From Cupriavidus agavae (GTDB taxonomy: Bacteria; Pseudomonadota; Gammaproteobacteria; Burkholderiales; Burkholderiaceae): DNA of 64,000 nt. The translations under genes and the position numbers were made by a program. The stretch is from NCBI RefSeq assembly GCF_004217045.1, contig NZ_SGXM01000006.1, forward strand, positions 181,137 through 245,136, written 5' to 3'. Below, in pieces: positions 1 through 9,428 of the stretch (positions within the stretch are counted from its first letter, which is position 1; the number at the start of each line of letters is the position of its first letter). The notes beneath the pieces were generated by a model, which searched no databases, was not told the DNA's origin, and saw nothing but the letters and a program-made list of their open reading frames with translations.

Positions 1-275
1 ACGGCGTACAGGCAGCAGCTGGCCTGGCGTTCATCAATACCATCGGATTGCTCGGCGGATTTGTCGGTCCCTATCTGTTTGGCCTCGCCGAGACAGCATC
101 TGGCAGGAGTTCGACCGGCTTCTACGTGATCTTGGCTGCTGCAGTACTGGGTCTTGTCATGATTCCGATGCTTGCACGTGCCATCCGTCACGAAGAGCAG
201 CCCGTGGCTTCGAGCGACGCGACGGCGGAATTGAGAAGCGCCGGGACACGTCCGATTACGAAGGCTAACGTCTGA
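1..275 (+). CDS. MFS transporter, C-terminal fragment (cut by window edge)
   Basis: The reading frame is open from base 3 and gives about 90 residues, with the motif [11 protein letters not shown] followed by a hydrophobic segment ([18 protein letters not shown]) and a short hydrophilic tail. This fits the last two membrane helices of a major facilitator superfamily permease of the anion:cation symporter type, which often import organic acids or aromatics. It lies 32 bases upstream of two SDR dehydrogenases on the same strand and probably shares their transcript. The substrate cannot be read from this fragment. The family call is fairly safe, the subfamily is inference. Confidence 0.7.
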   Translation, partial: GVQAAAGLAFINTIGLLGGFVGPYLFGLAETASGRSSTGFYVILAAAVLGLVMIPMLARAIRHEEQPVASSDATAELRSAGTRPITKANV

Positions 276-307
276 CACATAGCAAGCGGTACGAAAGAGA
301 GACAATC

Positions 308-1048
308 ATGAAACTCGCAGGAAAGGTCGCGATCATTACGGGGGCGGCACAGGGCATCGGCGCGGCAACGGCGCGCAAATTTGCGCAGGAAGGCGCCATA
401 GTCGCCCTATGCGACCTCAAGCAAGAAGCCGTGAGCGCGGTGGTCGCAGCTTGCCGGGAAGATGGCGCGACCGCAGTTGGATTTGGCGTGGACGTGGCGA
501 ATACCACCGCCGTGTCCGGTATGGTTGCCGAGGTAGTCGGCCAATTCGGGCGCGTGGACATTCTGGTGAACAACGCCGGCATTACACGTGATGCCAGGTT
601 TCAGAAAATGACGACCCAGCAGTTCGACGACGTCATCGACGTAAATCTCCGCAGCGTGTTCCATGTCACGCAAGCGGTGGTGGACGGCATGGTGGAGCGG
701 GGGTCAGGCGTCATTCTAAATGCCAGTTCCGTCGTTGGTGTCTACGGGAATTTCGGCCAGACGAACTACGCAGCCGCAAAGTTTGGCGTCATCGGCTTCA
801 CCAAAACATGGAGTCGCGAACTGGGGCCAAAGGGAATCCGCGTGAACGCCGTCGCACCGGGCTTCATCGAAACGCCAATCCTTTCGACAGTGCCCGGCGA
901 GGTACTGGAAAAGATGCGCAATCAGGTACCCTTGCGCCGGCTAGGAAAGCCGGAGGAGATCGCGAGTATCTACGCCTTCCTTGCCAGCAATGACGCAAGC
1001 TACATCAATGGGGCAGTCATCGAAGCGTCCGGTGGCATGACGCTCTGA
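308..1048 (+). CDS. SDR family oxidoreductase (FabG-like)
   Basis: A 246-residue classical short-chain dehydrogenase. It has the Rossmann motif TGAAQGIG near residues 11-18, the NNAG motif near residue 90, the active-site Ser followed by YAAAK, and the C-terminal PG motif. Length and layout match 3-oxoacyl-ACP reductase-like enzymes, but many such proteins act on other alcohols or ketones. A purine-rich ribosome site (AAAGAGAGA) precedes the ATG. The next SDR gene starts 29 bases after it, so the pair is probably co-transcribed with the upstream MFS gene. The substrate is unknown. Confidence 0.85.
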   Translation: MKLAGKVAIITGAAQGIGAATARKFAQEGAIVALCDLKQEAVSAVVAACREDGATAVGFGVDVANTTAVSGMVAEVVGQFGRVDILVNNAGITRDARFQKMTTQQFDDVIDVNLRSVFHVTQAVVDGMVERGSGVILNASSVVGVYGNFGQTNYAAAKFGVIGFTKTWSRELGPKGIRVNAVAPGFIETPILSTVPGEVLEKMRNQVPLRRLGKPEEIASIYAFLASNDASYINGAVIEASGGMTL

Positions 1049-1077
1049 TGCGCGCCGCACGACATAAGGAGACACGA

Positions 1078-1869
1078 ATGAACGCACTGGCATTACTACG
1101 GCCGCGCCCTGGTCTGCGTGTGCTGATTACGGGTGGCGGCTCCGGCATTGGTGCCGGCATCGCCGAAGCCTTTCTACAAGCCGAGGCCGCCGTCTACGTC
1201 TGCGACGTCGACGGTGCCGCGCTCGAATCGCTGAAAGAGAAGAATCGCACGTTGCACACTGGCGTGGCAGACGTTGGTGTTCGGGAAGCTGTCGCCAGCA
1301 TCGTCGTCGATGCGGCCGATAGGCTGGGCGGTATTGATGTTCTAGTGAACAATGCAGGAATTGCTGGACCGACCGGTGGCGTCGAAACCATCGACCCACA
1401 GGATTGGGAACGAACTGTCGCGACGAATCTGCACAGCCAGTTCAACTTTGTACGCGGGGCCGTCCCGTTAATGAAGCAGACCTCGGACTGCCCCAGCATC
1501 ATCGCGATGTCGTCCGTGGCGGGACGGCTCGGCTACGCTTACCGCACGCCCTATGCCGCAACGAAATGGGCAATTGTCGGGATGATGAAATCACTCGCCA
1601 TCGAACTCGGACCCAGCAACGTACGCGTCAACGCCATCCTGCCTGGCGTTGTGCAAGGCGAACGTATGGACCGCGTCATCGCAGCGAGAGCGAAATCGCT
1701 CGGTATCTCGTTCGAGGCGATGCGCGAGCAGTATTTGCAGAAGATCTCGTTACGCCGTATGGTGACCGTGGAAGACATCGCGGCCATGACGCTGTTTCTG
1801 GCATCGCCCGCTGCACGGAACGTGTCCGGGCAAGCCATCAGCGTCGATGGGAATGTAGAGTATCTCTGA
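1078..1869 (+). CDS. SDR family oxidoreductase
   Basis: A 263-residue classical SDR with cofactor motif TGGGSGIG, NNAG, the catalytic Ser in MSSVAG, the YAATK active site and a PG motif after strand six. I chose the ATG at 1078 because AAGGAGA lies directly upstream; an in-frame ATG at 1048 overlaps the preceding stop and has no such site. With the preceding SDR it may carry out consecutive oxidations of an imported hydroxylated compound. Specificity cannot be decided from sequence. Confidence 0.85.
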   Translation: MNALALLRPRPGLRVLITGGGSGIGAGIAEAFLQAEAAVYVCDVDGAALESLKEKNRTLHTGVADVGVREAVASIVVDAADRLGGIDVLVNNAGIAGPTGGVETIDPQDWERTVATNLHSQFNFVRGAVPLMKQTSDCPSIIAMSSVAGRLGYAYRTPYAATKWAIVGMMKSLAIELGPSNVRVNAILPGVVQGERMDRVIAARAKSLGISFEAMREQYLQKISLRRMVTVEDIAAMTLFLASPAARNVSGQAISVDGNVEYL

Positions 1870-2091
1870 GAAAGTCCACTTGACTTTCGTCATCAGTGTC
1901 CGTCACGTGGCAAATCGCTGAGACCGACCAGAAAGGGGCAGCACCACCTAACCCAACGTCCCTTCCTGGCATCGGATCCATTGACCAGACGCCATGAACG
2001 TCCAGGGCGCGGGTTCCACGGCCCACGTTTTTTGTAGACGTCTTCGCGCTGCGTACGCGATCAGCACGAGCCTTCTTCGAGTTGGAGCGCG

Positions 2092-2635
2092 TGCGACGCG
2101 GGCGAGCGGCTGCTAAGCGTGCTGGCACCGCGGCTTAGCGAAATTGAAGCCGGACTCGCGTCGCTTGCCCGAAGCTGCTGCCTTTGTGGGAGCAGTACCC
2201 TGATATCCATATCGAGTGCAGTGTCGACTACGCAATGACCGACATTGCCGCGCAACGTTTCGACGCCGGAGTTCGCAGCGGGAACCGCGTGGACAAGGAC
2301 ATGGTCGCTGTCCGCATCGCTCCCGATCTTTGCATGGCGGTGGCTGCATCGCCCGACTACCTGCGAGGAAAGCTGCTTCCCGCCAGCCCGCAGGATCTGA
2401 CTGCGCACCACTGTATCGACCTTAGGCTGCCCACACATGGGGTCTTGAGGACTGGTGGCCGACGTTACCCGGCTATCACATCTACTACGCCAGCCGGCGG
2501 CAGATGTCTCCTGCTCTGCGGCTGGTCATCGAGGCGCTCCGTATCCAGAGCGCTAGCATCTATTTCGTCGGGACCGGCTCAATCAAAGCCGCTACTGCTT
2601 CCCTGAAGACCTCGAAAACGCCATCCCATACCTGA
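2092..2635 (+). pseudogene. LysR-family regulator remnant
   Basis: Three pieces of one LysR effector domain lie in different frames: the linker helix (AGERLLSVLAPRLSEIEAGL) at about 2095-2165, a central piece with YPDIHIECSVDYAMTDIAAQ at about 2190-2440, and a C-terminal piece (EDWWPTLPGYHIYYASRRQ) from 2447 to a stop at 2633. The N-terminal helix-turn-helix is absent, and about 30 residues are missing between the first two pieces. The gene is clearly broken. The nearest relatives by pattern are AaeR/DsdC-like regulators that often sit beside SDR genes. Confidence 0.75.
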
Positions 2636-3062
2636 TGTCTTTCAGGGGTCGCTGACGAGCAACACTTGACGGCGACGCCCGCGTCACGCCCCTCGACCGA
2701 GCGTTCTAGCAGGCCGCTCGCTAAGCTGCGAACGGCCAAATAACTCTTTCTCCTGCATGGATGCGGCGCCGCCCCGCCCTTTCAGCTGCCCGGTCAGCGC
2801 CGCGCTCAATTAGTTACCTTCATTTCGGCGCCCGGCTGATTTGCGCTCATAGAACGGTATCGGTATGGCTTGGTTTAAGGCCACAAGCATTGCGCAGACC
2901 GGTTTGATCTGGAGCGCGGGATCCGACGGGCCACTTCGGCTGACGCGTTCAAGCACCGCTTTCGTGCGTGCAATGCTCCGCTAAGGCGAATCGCACTGCA
3001 GCATAAGCCCTCCCTTGCGCCTCCTCCCCCGTTAGTACTAGGGGTTATCGCTCGTTGAAGCG
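2636..3062. other. intergenic stretch, no gene seen
   Basis: About 430 bases between the LysR remnant and the transporter promoter. No open frame here carries recognisable protein sequence. An NtrC-type enhancer could lie here if the sigma-54 promoter at 3063 is real, but I could not identify a convincing enhancer palindrome. Confidence 0.4.
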
Positions 3063-3078
3063 TGGCATATCTATTGCA
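3063..3078 (+). promoter_or_regulatory. putative sigma-54 promoter
   Basis: TGGCATATCTATTGCA matches the -24/-12 pattern (TGGCAC-N5-TTGCA): GG and GC doublets are separated by exactly ten bases, with one mismatch in the -24 element. It lies about 140 bases before the first gene of the ABC transporter/amidase operon. RpoN control would fit use of an alternative nitrogen source. The motif is seen; its function is inference. Confidence 0.55.
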
Positions 3079-3215
3079 TAGCATTCAAGGGACTTGAATT
3101 TTGTGCAGATGTCTTGCACGCATAGCGGGCAACGACGGACGCCCGCGCATCAGTTCTGGTCTTCCACGCCGGGCCGGTGGCCCATCCAGATGTTCACGCA
3201 TGAGGGGGAAAGAGA

Positions 3216-4391
3216 GTGCTCAAGAAAAACACTGCAGGGGCGGCCGCTATGGCTGCTGCCGCAACGGCATTGGTCGTGATGTCAGCACCCGCGCAGGCCA
3301 AGGAAGTGGTCAAGATCGCTTTCGTGGGTCCGCTTACGGGCGGCGTGTCGTCGATCGGGCTGGGCGGACGCAACTCGGCGGACCTGGCCGTACGTCTGCG
3401 CAATGCCGACCCCAAGGCCAAGTACACCTATGAACTGGTGGTACAGGATGACGAGTGCCGGCCCAATGTGGGCGTGCAGGTAGCCACGAAGATTGCCGCG
3501 GACAAATCCATTGTGGCCGGCGTGACGCACTTCTGCTCGGCCGTGGCCATGGGCACCGTGGGCGTCTACAACCGCTTCGGCATCCCCGCCGTGGTGTGGG
3601 GCGCCGTGCTGCCCGAGGTAACGTACGGCAACAAGTTCAAGGAGATCCATCGCGTCAACGGCACGATGATCAACCAGAGCGAAGTGGCCGCCAAATTCAT
3701 GACCAGCCTGGGCTACAAGAAGTGGGCCATCATCCATGACACTACCGACTACGGCAAGGGCCACAACAAGTATTTCAGTGAATTCCTGAAAAAGGACGGC
3801 GGCACCATCGTCGGCACGTTCGGCGTCACCGCTGACCAGCAGGACTTCACGACGGAGCTGACGAAGATCCGCGAAATGAAGCCAGATGTGGTCTATTTCG
3901 GTGGCCTGACGCCGCTGGGTGTGCGTATCCGTACGCAGATGGAAAAGCTCGGTATCAAGGCCCAGTTCGAGGGCACGTCCGGCATCAAGTCCGATGCCTA
4001 CATCGAAGGGGTGGGAAAGCCGCTCTCCGAAGGATCCCTCGCGTTCATCGAAGGCGCGCCGGTGGAAAAGCTCGCCGGTGGCCAACTCTTCATGGAGCGC
4101 TATACGCAGCAGAAGTACAGCGAGCCACCCGAAGCATACGGTCCCTTCGCATTTGCCGCAGCTAACCTGATCATGGACGCCGTCGAGAAGGTCGGCCCAG
4201 ACCGCAAGAAGGTCCGAGACACCCTCAATGGCACCAAGGACGTGGACACCGTCATCGGTAAGGTCACCTTCGACGACCATGGCCAGAACGTGGTGCCACT
4301 GATCACCAAGTATGTCGTCGACGACGGCAAGTGGGTGATCTGGGAAGACAGCAGCTACGCCAAGGGCAAGAAGAAGCTGTCCGGTCTGTAA
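3216..4391 (+). CDS. ABC transporter periplasmic substrate-binding protein (LivK/AmiC-like)
   Basis: A 391-residue type I periplasmic binding protein. The GTG start follows GAGGGGGAAAGAGA. Residues 1-28 form a signal peptide ending in AQA, followed by KEVVKIAFVGPLTG, typical of branched-chain amino acid and amide/urea receptors. It delivers a ligand to the two permeases encoded next. Because an amidase and an M20 amidohydrolase end the operon, the ligand may be an amide or carbamoyl amino acid rather than leucine. That choice is inference from context. Confidence 0.9.
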   Translation: MLKKNTAGAAAMAAAATALVVMSAPAQAKEVVKIAFVGPLTGGVSSIGLGGRNSADLAVRLRNADPKAKYTYELVVQDDECRPNVGVQVATKIAADKSIVAGVTHFCSAVAMGTVGVYNRFGIPAVVWGAVLPEVTYGNKFKEIHRVNGTMINQSEVAAKFMTSLGYKKWAIIHDTTDYGKGHNKYFSEFLKKDGGTIVGTFGVTADQQDFTTELTKIREMKPDVVYFGGLTPLGVRIRTQMEKLGIKAQFEGTSGIKSDAYIEGVGKPLSEGSLAFIEGAPVEKLAGGQLFMERYTQQKYSEPPEAYGPFAFAAANLIMDAVEKVGPDRKKVRDTLNGTKDVDTVIGKVTFDDHGQNVVPLITKYVVDDGKWVIWEDSSYAKGKKKLSGL

Positions 4392-4460
4392 GCACGGCGA
4401 CCGGGCTGCGGGCGCGATGGCGACCGGGTTCGGCCTTGTCTGGGCATTCGGAGGATACCG

Positions 4461-5390
4461 ATGAGTGTATTGGGGCAGTACGTCTTTAACGGGCTGATGC
4501 TCGGCATGATCTACGCCATGGTGGCGGTGGGCTTCACGCTGTTCTTCGGCGTGCTTGACGTGATCAAATTCTCTCACGGCGATGTGCTGATGGTTGGCGC
4601 GTTCGCCGGTTTGGCCGCTTCGCTCGGCGTGGTGGCGATGCACGTGGATTCGCCATGGTTGCAACTGCTGGCCATCGTACTGTGCGCGGTGTTGGTGACC
4701 GGGCTGCTCGGCGCCGGTATCGCCCGGTTCCTGATCCTGCCGCTGCGTCGTGCGCCGCCGCTGAACACGCTGCTGGCCACGCTGATGCTGGGCACGGTGC
4801 TGCGCGAAGCCGTGCGGCTGTTTTATCCCGACGGTTCGAACCCCAAGCCGTTTCCGGCGTTGCTGCCGACCACGGAACTGGCCTTCGGCGCGCTGACAAT
4901 GCGCGCCGATAACCTGATCCTGCTCGCCACCGGCGTAGCCATCATCATCGGCGTGCATCTGCTGATCACCCGTACCCGCTTCGGAATGGCCATCCGCGCC
5001 GTGGCGCAGGATGGCGAGACCGCGCGGCTGATGGGCATCAACTTTGAAGTGGTGGTGCTGGTTACGTTCGCTCTGGGATCGGCCATGGCCGCGTTAGCCG
5101 GTGTGATGAACGGCCTCTACTACAACGAGATCAACTTCAACGTGGGGCTGCTGCTTGGCGTGATCGGCTTTGCGGCCGCCATCCTCGGCGGCCTGGGCAA
5201 CTTATACGGGGCCATTCTGGGCGGATTTCTCTTCGCCGCGCTGCAGGTGCTGGGCAGCGCGATGCTGCCGGCACTGGTGCCAGACATCCCAAGCGCCTAC
5301 AGGGACGTATTCGCGTTCGCCGTCGTCATCATCTTGATGGCATGGAAACCGACCGGACTCATTGCGGAGAAAGCCAGTGAACGTGTCTGA
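4461..5390 (+). CDS. livH: branched-chain-type ABC transporter permease (LivH)
   Basis: A 309-residue integral membrane protein of the LivH family. It starts with QYVFNGLMLGMIYAMVAVGF, contains the conserved GDVLMVGAF segment and the EAA-like region around RTRFGMAIRAVAQD, and has about eight hydrophobic segments. It pairs with the LivM-type permease to form the pore. It lies 69 bases after the binding protein gene, and its last 14 bases overlap the start of livM, which suggests translational coupling. Confidence 0.9.
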   Translation: MSVLGQYVFNGLMLGMIYAMVAVGFTLFFGVLDVIKFSHGDVLMVGAFAGLAASLGVVAMHVDSPWLQLLAIVLCAVLVTGLLGAGIARFLILPLRRAPPLNTLLATLMLGTVLREAVRLFYPDGSNPKPFPALLPTTELAFGALTMRADNLILLATGVAIIIGVHLLITRTRFGMAIRAVAQDGETARLMGINFEVVVLVTFALGSAMAALAGVMNGLYYNEINFNVGLLLGVIGFAAAILGGLGNLYGAILGGFLFAALQVLGSAMLPALVPDIPSAYRDVFAFAVVIILMAWKPTGLIAEKASERV

Positions 5391-6585
5391 CAACCTCTCG
5401 AAATCGCCCTCCACGCTGCCAGTCGGCGCATCCGCGCCACGGCGCAGCTCGGCCGTCGTGCTCGGTGTCGCCGCCGTCGCCATCGTGGCATATCTTTACC
5501 TGTTCCTGCATGCGGAGTCGCAGGTGGCCGTGGCGGTGCTGCTCGCGCTCGCAGTGGCGGCGGTTGTCGTCGCGCGCCGGTTGAAGCTGACGGCCTCCGT
5601 GGAAGACGCCGCTGCCAGGCGACCCGGGCTCTCGCGCCTGTGGGCCGTCGGTGGCACGCTAGCGCTGATCGTACTGTTCCACGAAAGTCATTTCGTGCTG
5701 CTTATGCTGTGCGCCGTGCTGTTGTACACCACAGCCTGCCTGGGCCTGACCGTGCAGTTCGGCTTCTCGGGGGTGTCGAACTTCGCTGGCGCGGCGTTTT
5801 TCGGCATCGGTGCGTATACGACGGCCGTACTGGCGGCACACACGCCAATCCCACCCATCCTGGTGATCGTGCTGTCCGGCATTGCCGCCGCCGTTATCGG
5901 TTCGCTGCTGATTGCGCCGGTGCTTCGCACGCGCGGTCACTATGCAGCACTGGTCACGATCGCATTCGGCATCCTGTTCAAGACATTCCTGGAAGTGAAC
6001 GATGTGCTGGGCGGCCCGCAAGGGCTGCAGGTTCCCGGTATGACACTGTTCGGACTCCAGTTCAACGAAGGCGTGACGGTGTTCGGTGTGGACGTGTCGT
6101 TCTACGCGAGCTATGCATTGCTGAGCCTGGTAATTTGCGGAGGCACGTTCGTCGTGGTCAAGGCACTTGAGCGCTCCTGGGTGGGGCTGGCGATGGATGT
6201 GGTGCGTACCGACGAAACCGCCGCAGCCACGTTCGGCCTGCATATTGCACGCTGGAAAGTCATCGCATTCATGCTGGGCAATTTCTTTGCAGGCGTGGCC
6301 GGCAGCGTGTACGGCATGGTCACAGCCTTCGTTGCACCGAACAACTTCACGTTCGCGGACTCGTTGCTGATGCTGTCAATTGTCATTCTTGGCGGGCTTG
6401 GCAACGTAGTGGGATTGATTCCGGCGGCCATCATCGTGCTGGTGCTGCCCGAGAAGCTGCAGTTTATCCAGGAATACCGCTTCCTGTTCTATGCAGCACT
6501 GGTGATCGCGATTCTGCTGTTCCGACCGGAGGGACTGTTGCCACGCAAGACCCGACTGTTCTTTCCGCAAAAGGACGCCAAATGA
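5377..6585 (+). CDS. livM: branched-chain-type ABC transporter permease (LivM)
   Basis: A 402-residue LivM-type permease. I chose the GTG at 5377 because GGAG lies eight bases before it and inside livH; a TTG at 5362 would precede that site. An N-terminal extension of about 100 residues with extra hydrophobic segments precedes the core that begins near LCAVLLYTTACLGLTVQFG. The core holds GLSG-like and RTDETAAATFGLH segments typical of the family. Its stop overlaps the start of livG by four bases. Confidence 0.9.
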   Translation: MNVSDNLSKSPSTLPVGASAPRRSSAVVLGVAAVAIVAYLYLFLHAESQVAVAVLLALAVAAVVVARRLKLTASVEDAAARRPGLSRLWAVGGTLALIVLFHESHFVLLMLCAVLLYTTACLGLTVQFGFSGVSNFAGAAFFGIGAYTTAVLAAHTPIPPILVIVLSGIAAAVIGSLLIAPVLRTRGHYAALVTIAFGILFKTFLEVNDVLGGPQGLQVPGMTLFGLQFNEGVTVFGVDVSFYASYALLSLVICGGTFVVVKALERSWVGLAMDVVRTDETAAATFGLHIARWKVIAFMLGNFFAGVAGSVYGMVTAFVAPNNFTFADSLLMLSIVILGGLGNVVGLIPAAIIVLVLPEKLQFIQEYRFLFYAALVIAILLFRPEGLLPRKTRLFFPQKDAK

Positions 6586-7364
6586 GCGATGCCATGATCG
6601 AGGTACGCAACCTCACGATGCGTTTTGGCGGCCTGACCGCGCTGGACAACCTGCAGCTCGACATCCACCGTGGCGAGGTCCTGGGCCTGCTGGGCCCCAA
6701 CGGATCGGGGAAGACCACCTTCTTCAATGTGCTGACCGGGCTATACAAGGCCAGCGCTGGCACGATCCTCTACGACGGCGAGGAGGTCATCGGCAAGACA
6801 CCCCAGGACATCTACCGCAGCGGCGTGGCTCGGACATTCCAGCGCTCGCGCCTCTCGCTACCGCTGACCGTTTTCGACAATATCGTGATCGGGGACTACC
6901 AGCACATGGGCCATGGGCTGGTGTTCAACCTGTTCCGCCGCAGGGCGTTTCGCGCTGAATACGAACGCTACGTGGAAGCGGTGCGCGAACTATTAGCCAT
7001 ATTCAGTCCGCCCCTGGTGGGACGGCTGTTCGAACCGGTGGAGACGTTCACGATGATCGATCGGCGGCGTATCGAAGTCTGCCGTGCGCTGATGAGTCGC
7101 CCACGCCTACTGCTGCTCGACGAGCCTTCAGCTGGCATGACACATGACGAGACCCACGAACTGATGGACGATATCTTGCAGGTGCGCAGCAAGATGAGCG
7201 ATCTCTCCGTAGTGCTGATTGAACACGAGATGAACGTAATCGAGCGCATTACCGATCGTTGCATCGTGTTGAACTACGGCAAGAAGATTGCCGAAGGCAC
7301 GTACGCCGAGATCACCGCCGATCCCGACGTACAGACCGCCTATCTCGGGGAGGAAGCGGCATGA
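6582..7364 (+). CDS. livG: ABC transporter ATPase (LivG-like) with degenerate signature motif
   Basis: A 260-residue ATPase. Walker A is GPNGSGKTT at residues 38-46 and Walker B is LLLLDEPSAGM. The usual ABC signature (LSYGQ or LSGGQ) is replaced by FTMID in the segment ETFTMIDRRRIEVCRALM, while the flanks match LivG. One composite ATP site of the LivG/LivF pair would therefore lack a normal signature, as in asymmetric ABC transporters. It overlaps livM and livF by four bases each. Confidence 0.88.
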   Translation: MSDAMIEVRNLTMRFGGLTALDNLQLDIHRGEVLGLLGPNGSGKTTFFNVLTGLYKASAGTILYDGEEVIGKTPQDIYRSGVARTFQRSRLSLPLTVFDNIVIGDYQHMGHGLVFNLFRRRAFRAEYERYVEAVRELLAIFSPPLVGRLFEPVETFTMIDRRRIEVCRALMSRPRLLLLDEPSAGMTHDETHELMDDILQVRSKMSDLSVVLIEHEMNVIERITDRCIVLNYGKKIAEGTYAEITADPDVQTAYLGEEAA

Positions 7365-8074
7365 GCGCGAACACACTGCGCGTGGAAGGCCTGAGTACGG
7401 GCTACGATAAGGTGAACGTTCTGCACGACGTCTCGATCGAGGTACCGCCGGGCAAGGTCACCTGCATCCTGGGCGCCAACGGCGCCGGGAAAAGCACGCT
7501 GATCCGCGCGATCATGGGGCTGACCCCGCCGCGTCAGGGCCGCGTACTGTGGGATGGCGCCGATCTGGCCGGCGAGAAAACCCACAACATCATCGCGCGG
7601 GGCATCTCATGCATTCCGGAGGGGCGCAAAGTTTTCCCTCGCATGACGGTAGCGGAGAACCTCGCGCTTGGCGCCTTCCTGGAAAGCGATGCCGGAAAAA
7701 TCCGCGAGCGCACTGCCCGAGTCTACGACATCTTCCCGCGCTTGCGCGAACGATCGGACCAGTTGGCCGGCACGATGTCGGGAGGCGAACAAGCCATGGT
7801 GTCGATCGGCCGTGGCCTGATGGCACAACCACGGCTGCTGGTAATCGACGAGCCTTCGCTGGGCCTTTCGCCGCTCTTCGTGAAAGAGAACTTCAAGGTC
7901 ATCCAGCAAATCAACGAACTTGGCATGACTGTACTGCTTGTGGAACAAAACGCTCGCCAGACGCTTGCGATTGCCCACCAAGGCTATGTGCTTTCGCAAG
8001 GACGCGTCGTCGCGGAGGGATCGGCACAGACCCTGCGCGAGAACGATCAGGTGCGCGCCGCCTATTTCGGCTGA
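7361..8074 (+). CDS. livF: ABC transporter ATPase (LivF)
   Basis: A 237-residue ATPase with Walker A GANGAGKST, an intact signature MSGGEQ and Walker B LLVIDEPSLGLSP, which is the LivF form. The ATG at 7361 overlaps the livG stop (ATGA) and follows GGGGAGG, so it is preferred over in-frame upstream codons inside livG. It should form the heterodimeric motor with LivG. The amidase gene follows after 22 bases. Confidence 0.92.
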   Translation: MSANTLRVEGLSTGYDKVNVLHDVSIEVPPGKVTCILGANGAGKSTLIRAIMGLTPPRQGRVLWDGADLAGEKTHNIIARGISCIPEGRKVFPRMTVAENLALGAFLESDAGKIRERTARVYDIFPRLRERSDQLAGTMSGGEQAMVSIGRGLMAQPRLLVIDEPSLGLSPLFVKENFKVIQQINELGMTVLLVEQNARQTLAIAHQGYVLSQGRVVAEGSAQTLRENDQVRAAYFG

Positions 8075-8096
8075 GCGGATCAGGGAGAACGCAAAC

Positions 8097-9401
8097 ATGG
8101 AACACATACTCGATCTTTCTGCGCGCGAAATGGCGGCGCGCCTCGGACGCCGCGACCTGAGCGCTGAAGCCGTGGTGCGCGCCAGCCTCGAGCGCATCGC
8201 CGAGCTGGATGTCCGCATTCATGCGTGGCAGCACGTAGACCCCGACGCGGCAATCGCGCGAGCGCGCGCTCTCGACGCGGGTAAGGTGACCGGCGCACTG
8301 CACGGTGTACCGATTGGGGTGAAGGACCTGATGGATACGGCTGATATGCCGACCACCTACGGATCGCCCATCTACGCTGGGCACCGTCCCACCCTCGACG
8401 CCGCAGCAGTGGCGTTGGCCCGCTCCGCGGGCGCGATAGTGGTCGGCAAGACGGTGACCACCGAGTTTGCCACGTTCCAACCCGGACCCACGTGCAACCC
8501 ACGTGCGCTGGCCAATGCGCCTTGCACGCCCGGTGGCTCGTCGAGCGGCTCTGCGGCCGCCGTGGCCGCAGGCATGGTGCCGCTTGCGTTCGGAACGCAA
8601 ACTGCGGGGTCGATCATTCGTCCGGCAGCATATTGCGGCGTGGTCGGGTACAAGCCCACGCACGCCACGTTGCCGTTGGCCGGGATCAAGCCGTTGTCGC
8701 CAAGCCTCGACACGGTTGGCGTACTTGCGCGTCGCGTCGATGATGCTGCGCTGTTCATCGGCACGCTGGCACGCAACGCGTCGATTGTCGACGCCTGTGG
8801 CGCGGCCTCCGGGTCACTGCGCATCGGCATTTGCCGCACGCCCCACTGGGCACGCGCGAGCACTGACGCACGCGCCGCGATCGACACAGCAGCCCAGTCG
8901 CTAGCACAGCTAGGCGCTACCGTACAGGATTTTGCCTTGCCGACCGCTTGCGATGCCCTCACTGAGGCGCAGATGGACATCATGGCCTTCGAGGCTCTTG
9001 CAGCCTTCGCGCCGGAGGCAACTGGCTCGTCGGCGCTGTTCAGCGCCGCTTTCGTCAGACAGCTTGAAGCCGGCCGCGCCGTAACGGGGGAACGCTTCCA
9101 GGCCGCGCTGGCCACTGCGGAGCTCGCGCGCATGGCGCTGGCGGCAGCCCTGGCAAGCTTCGACGCCATCATCGCGCCCAGTGCCGAAGGCGAAGCCCCT
9201 GCCGGACTGGAGGCCACCGGCGATCCTATCTTCTGTCGCATGTGGACATTGCTCGGTACACCATGCGTGCACGTGCCGACGGGCACCGGCGCTTCCGGCA
9301 TGCCCGTCGGCGTGACCGTGACCGGGCCGCGCCACGAGGACGCCCGCGTACTGGCCGTCGCCCATCGGCTGCAGGTGGCGCTCGCCGGCAGTTCCGCCTG
9401 A
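8097..9401 (+). CDS. amidase signature family amidase (malonamidase-like)
   Basis: A 434-residue amidase signature enzyme. The catalytic triad is visible as Lys76 (GVPIGVKDL), cis-Ser148 (TPGGSSSGSA) and nucleophile Ser172 (QTAGSIIRPAAYCG). The last segment resembles malonamidase E2 more than the common DTGGSIR form. The ATG follows AGGGAGA. It hydrolyses a carboxamide to acid and ammonia. Being in the transporter operon, it probably acts on the imported compound, releasing nitrogen. Confidence 0.88.
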   Translation: MEHILDLSAREMAARLGRRDLSAEAVVRASLERIAELDVRIHAWQHVDPDAAIARARALDAGKVTGALHGVPIGVKDLMDTADMPTTYGSPIYAGHRPTLDAAAVALARSAGAIVVGKTVTTEFATFQPGPTCNPRALANAPCTPGGSSSGSAAAVAAGMVPLAFGTQTAGSIIRPAAYCGVVGYKPTHATLPLAGIKPLSPSLDTVGVLARRVDDAALFIGTLARNASIVDACGAASGSLRIGICRTPHWARASTDARAAIDTAAQSLAQLGATVQDFALPTACDALTEAQMDIMAFEALAAFAPEATGSSALFSAAFVRQLEAGRAVTGERFQAALATAELARMALAAALASFDAIIAPSAEGEAPAGLEATGDPIFCRMWTLLGTPCVHVPTGTGASGMPVGVTVTGPRHEDARVLAVAHRLQVALAGSSA

Positions 9402-9428
9402 CGCCTGACGTGTTATTAGGAGAACGCT

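Noticed and set aside
3282..4958. A 558-codon open frame on the minus strand opposite livK/livH
   Set aside because: Its product is rich in His, Gln and Arg with no domain pattern, and it lies fully opposite genes with clear family motifs; it is a codon-bias shadow.
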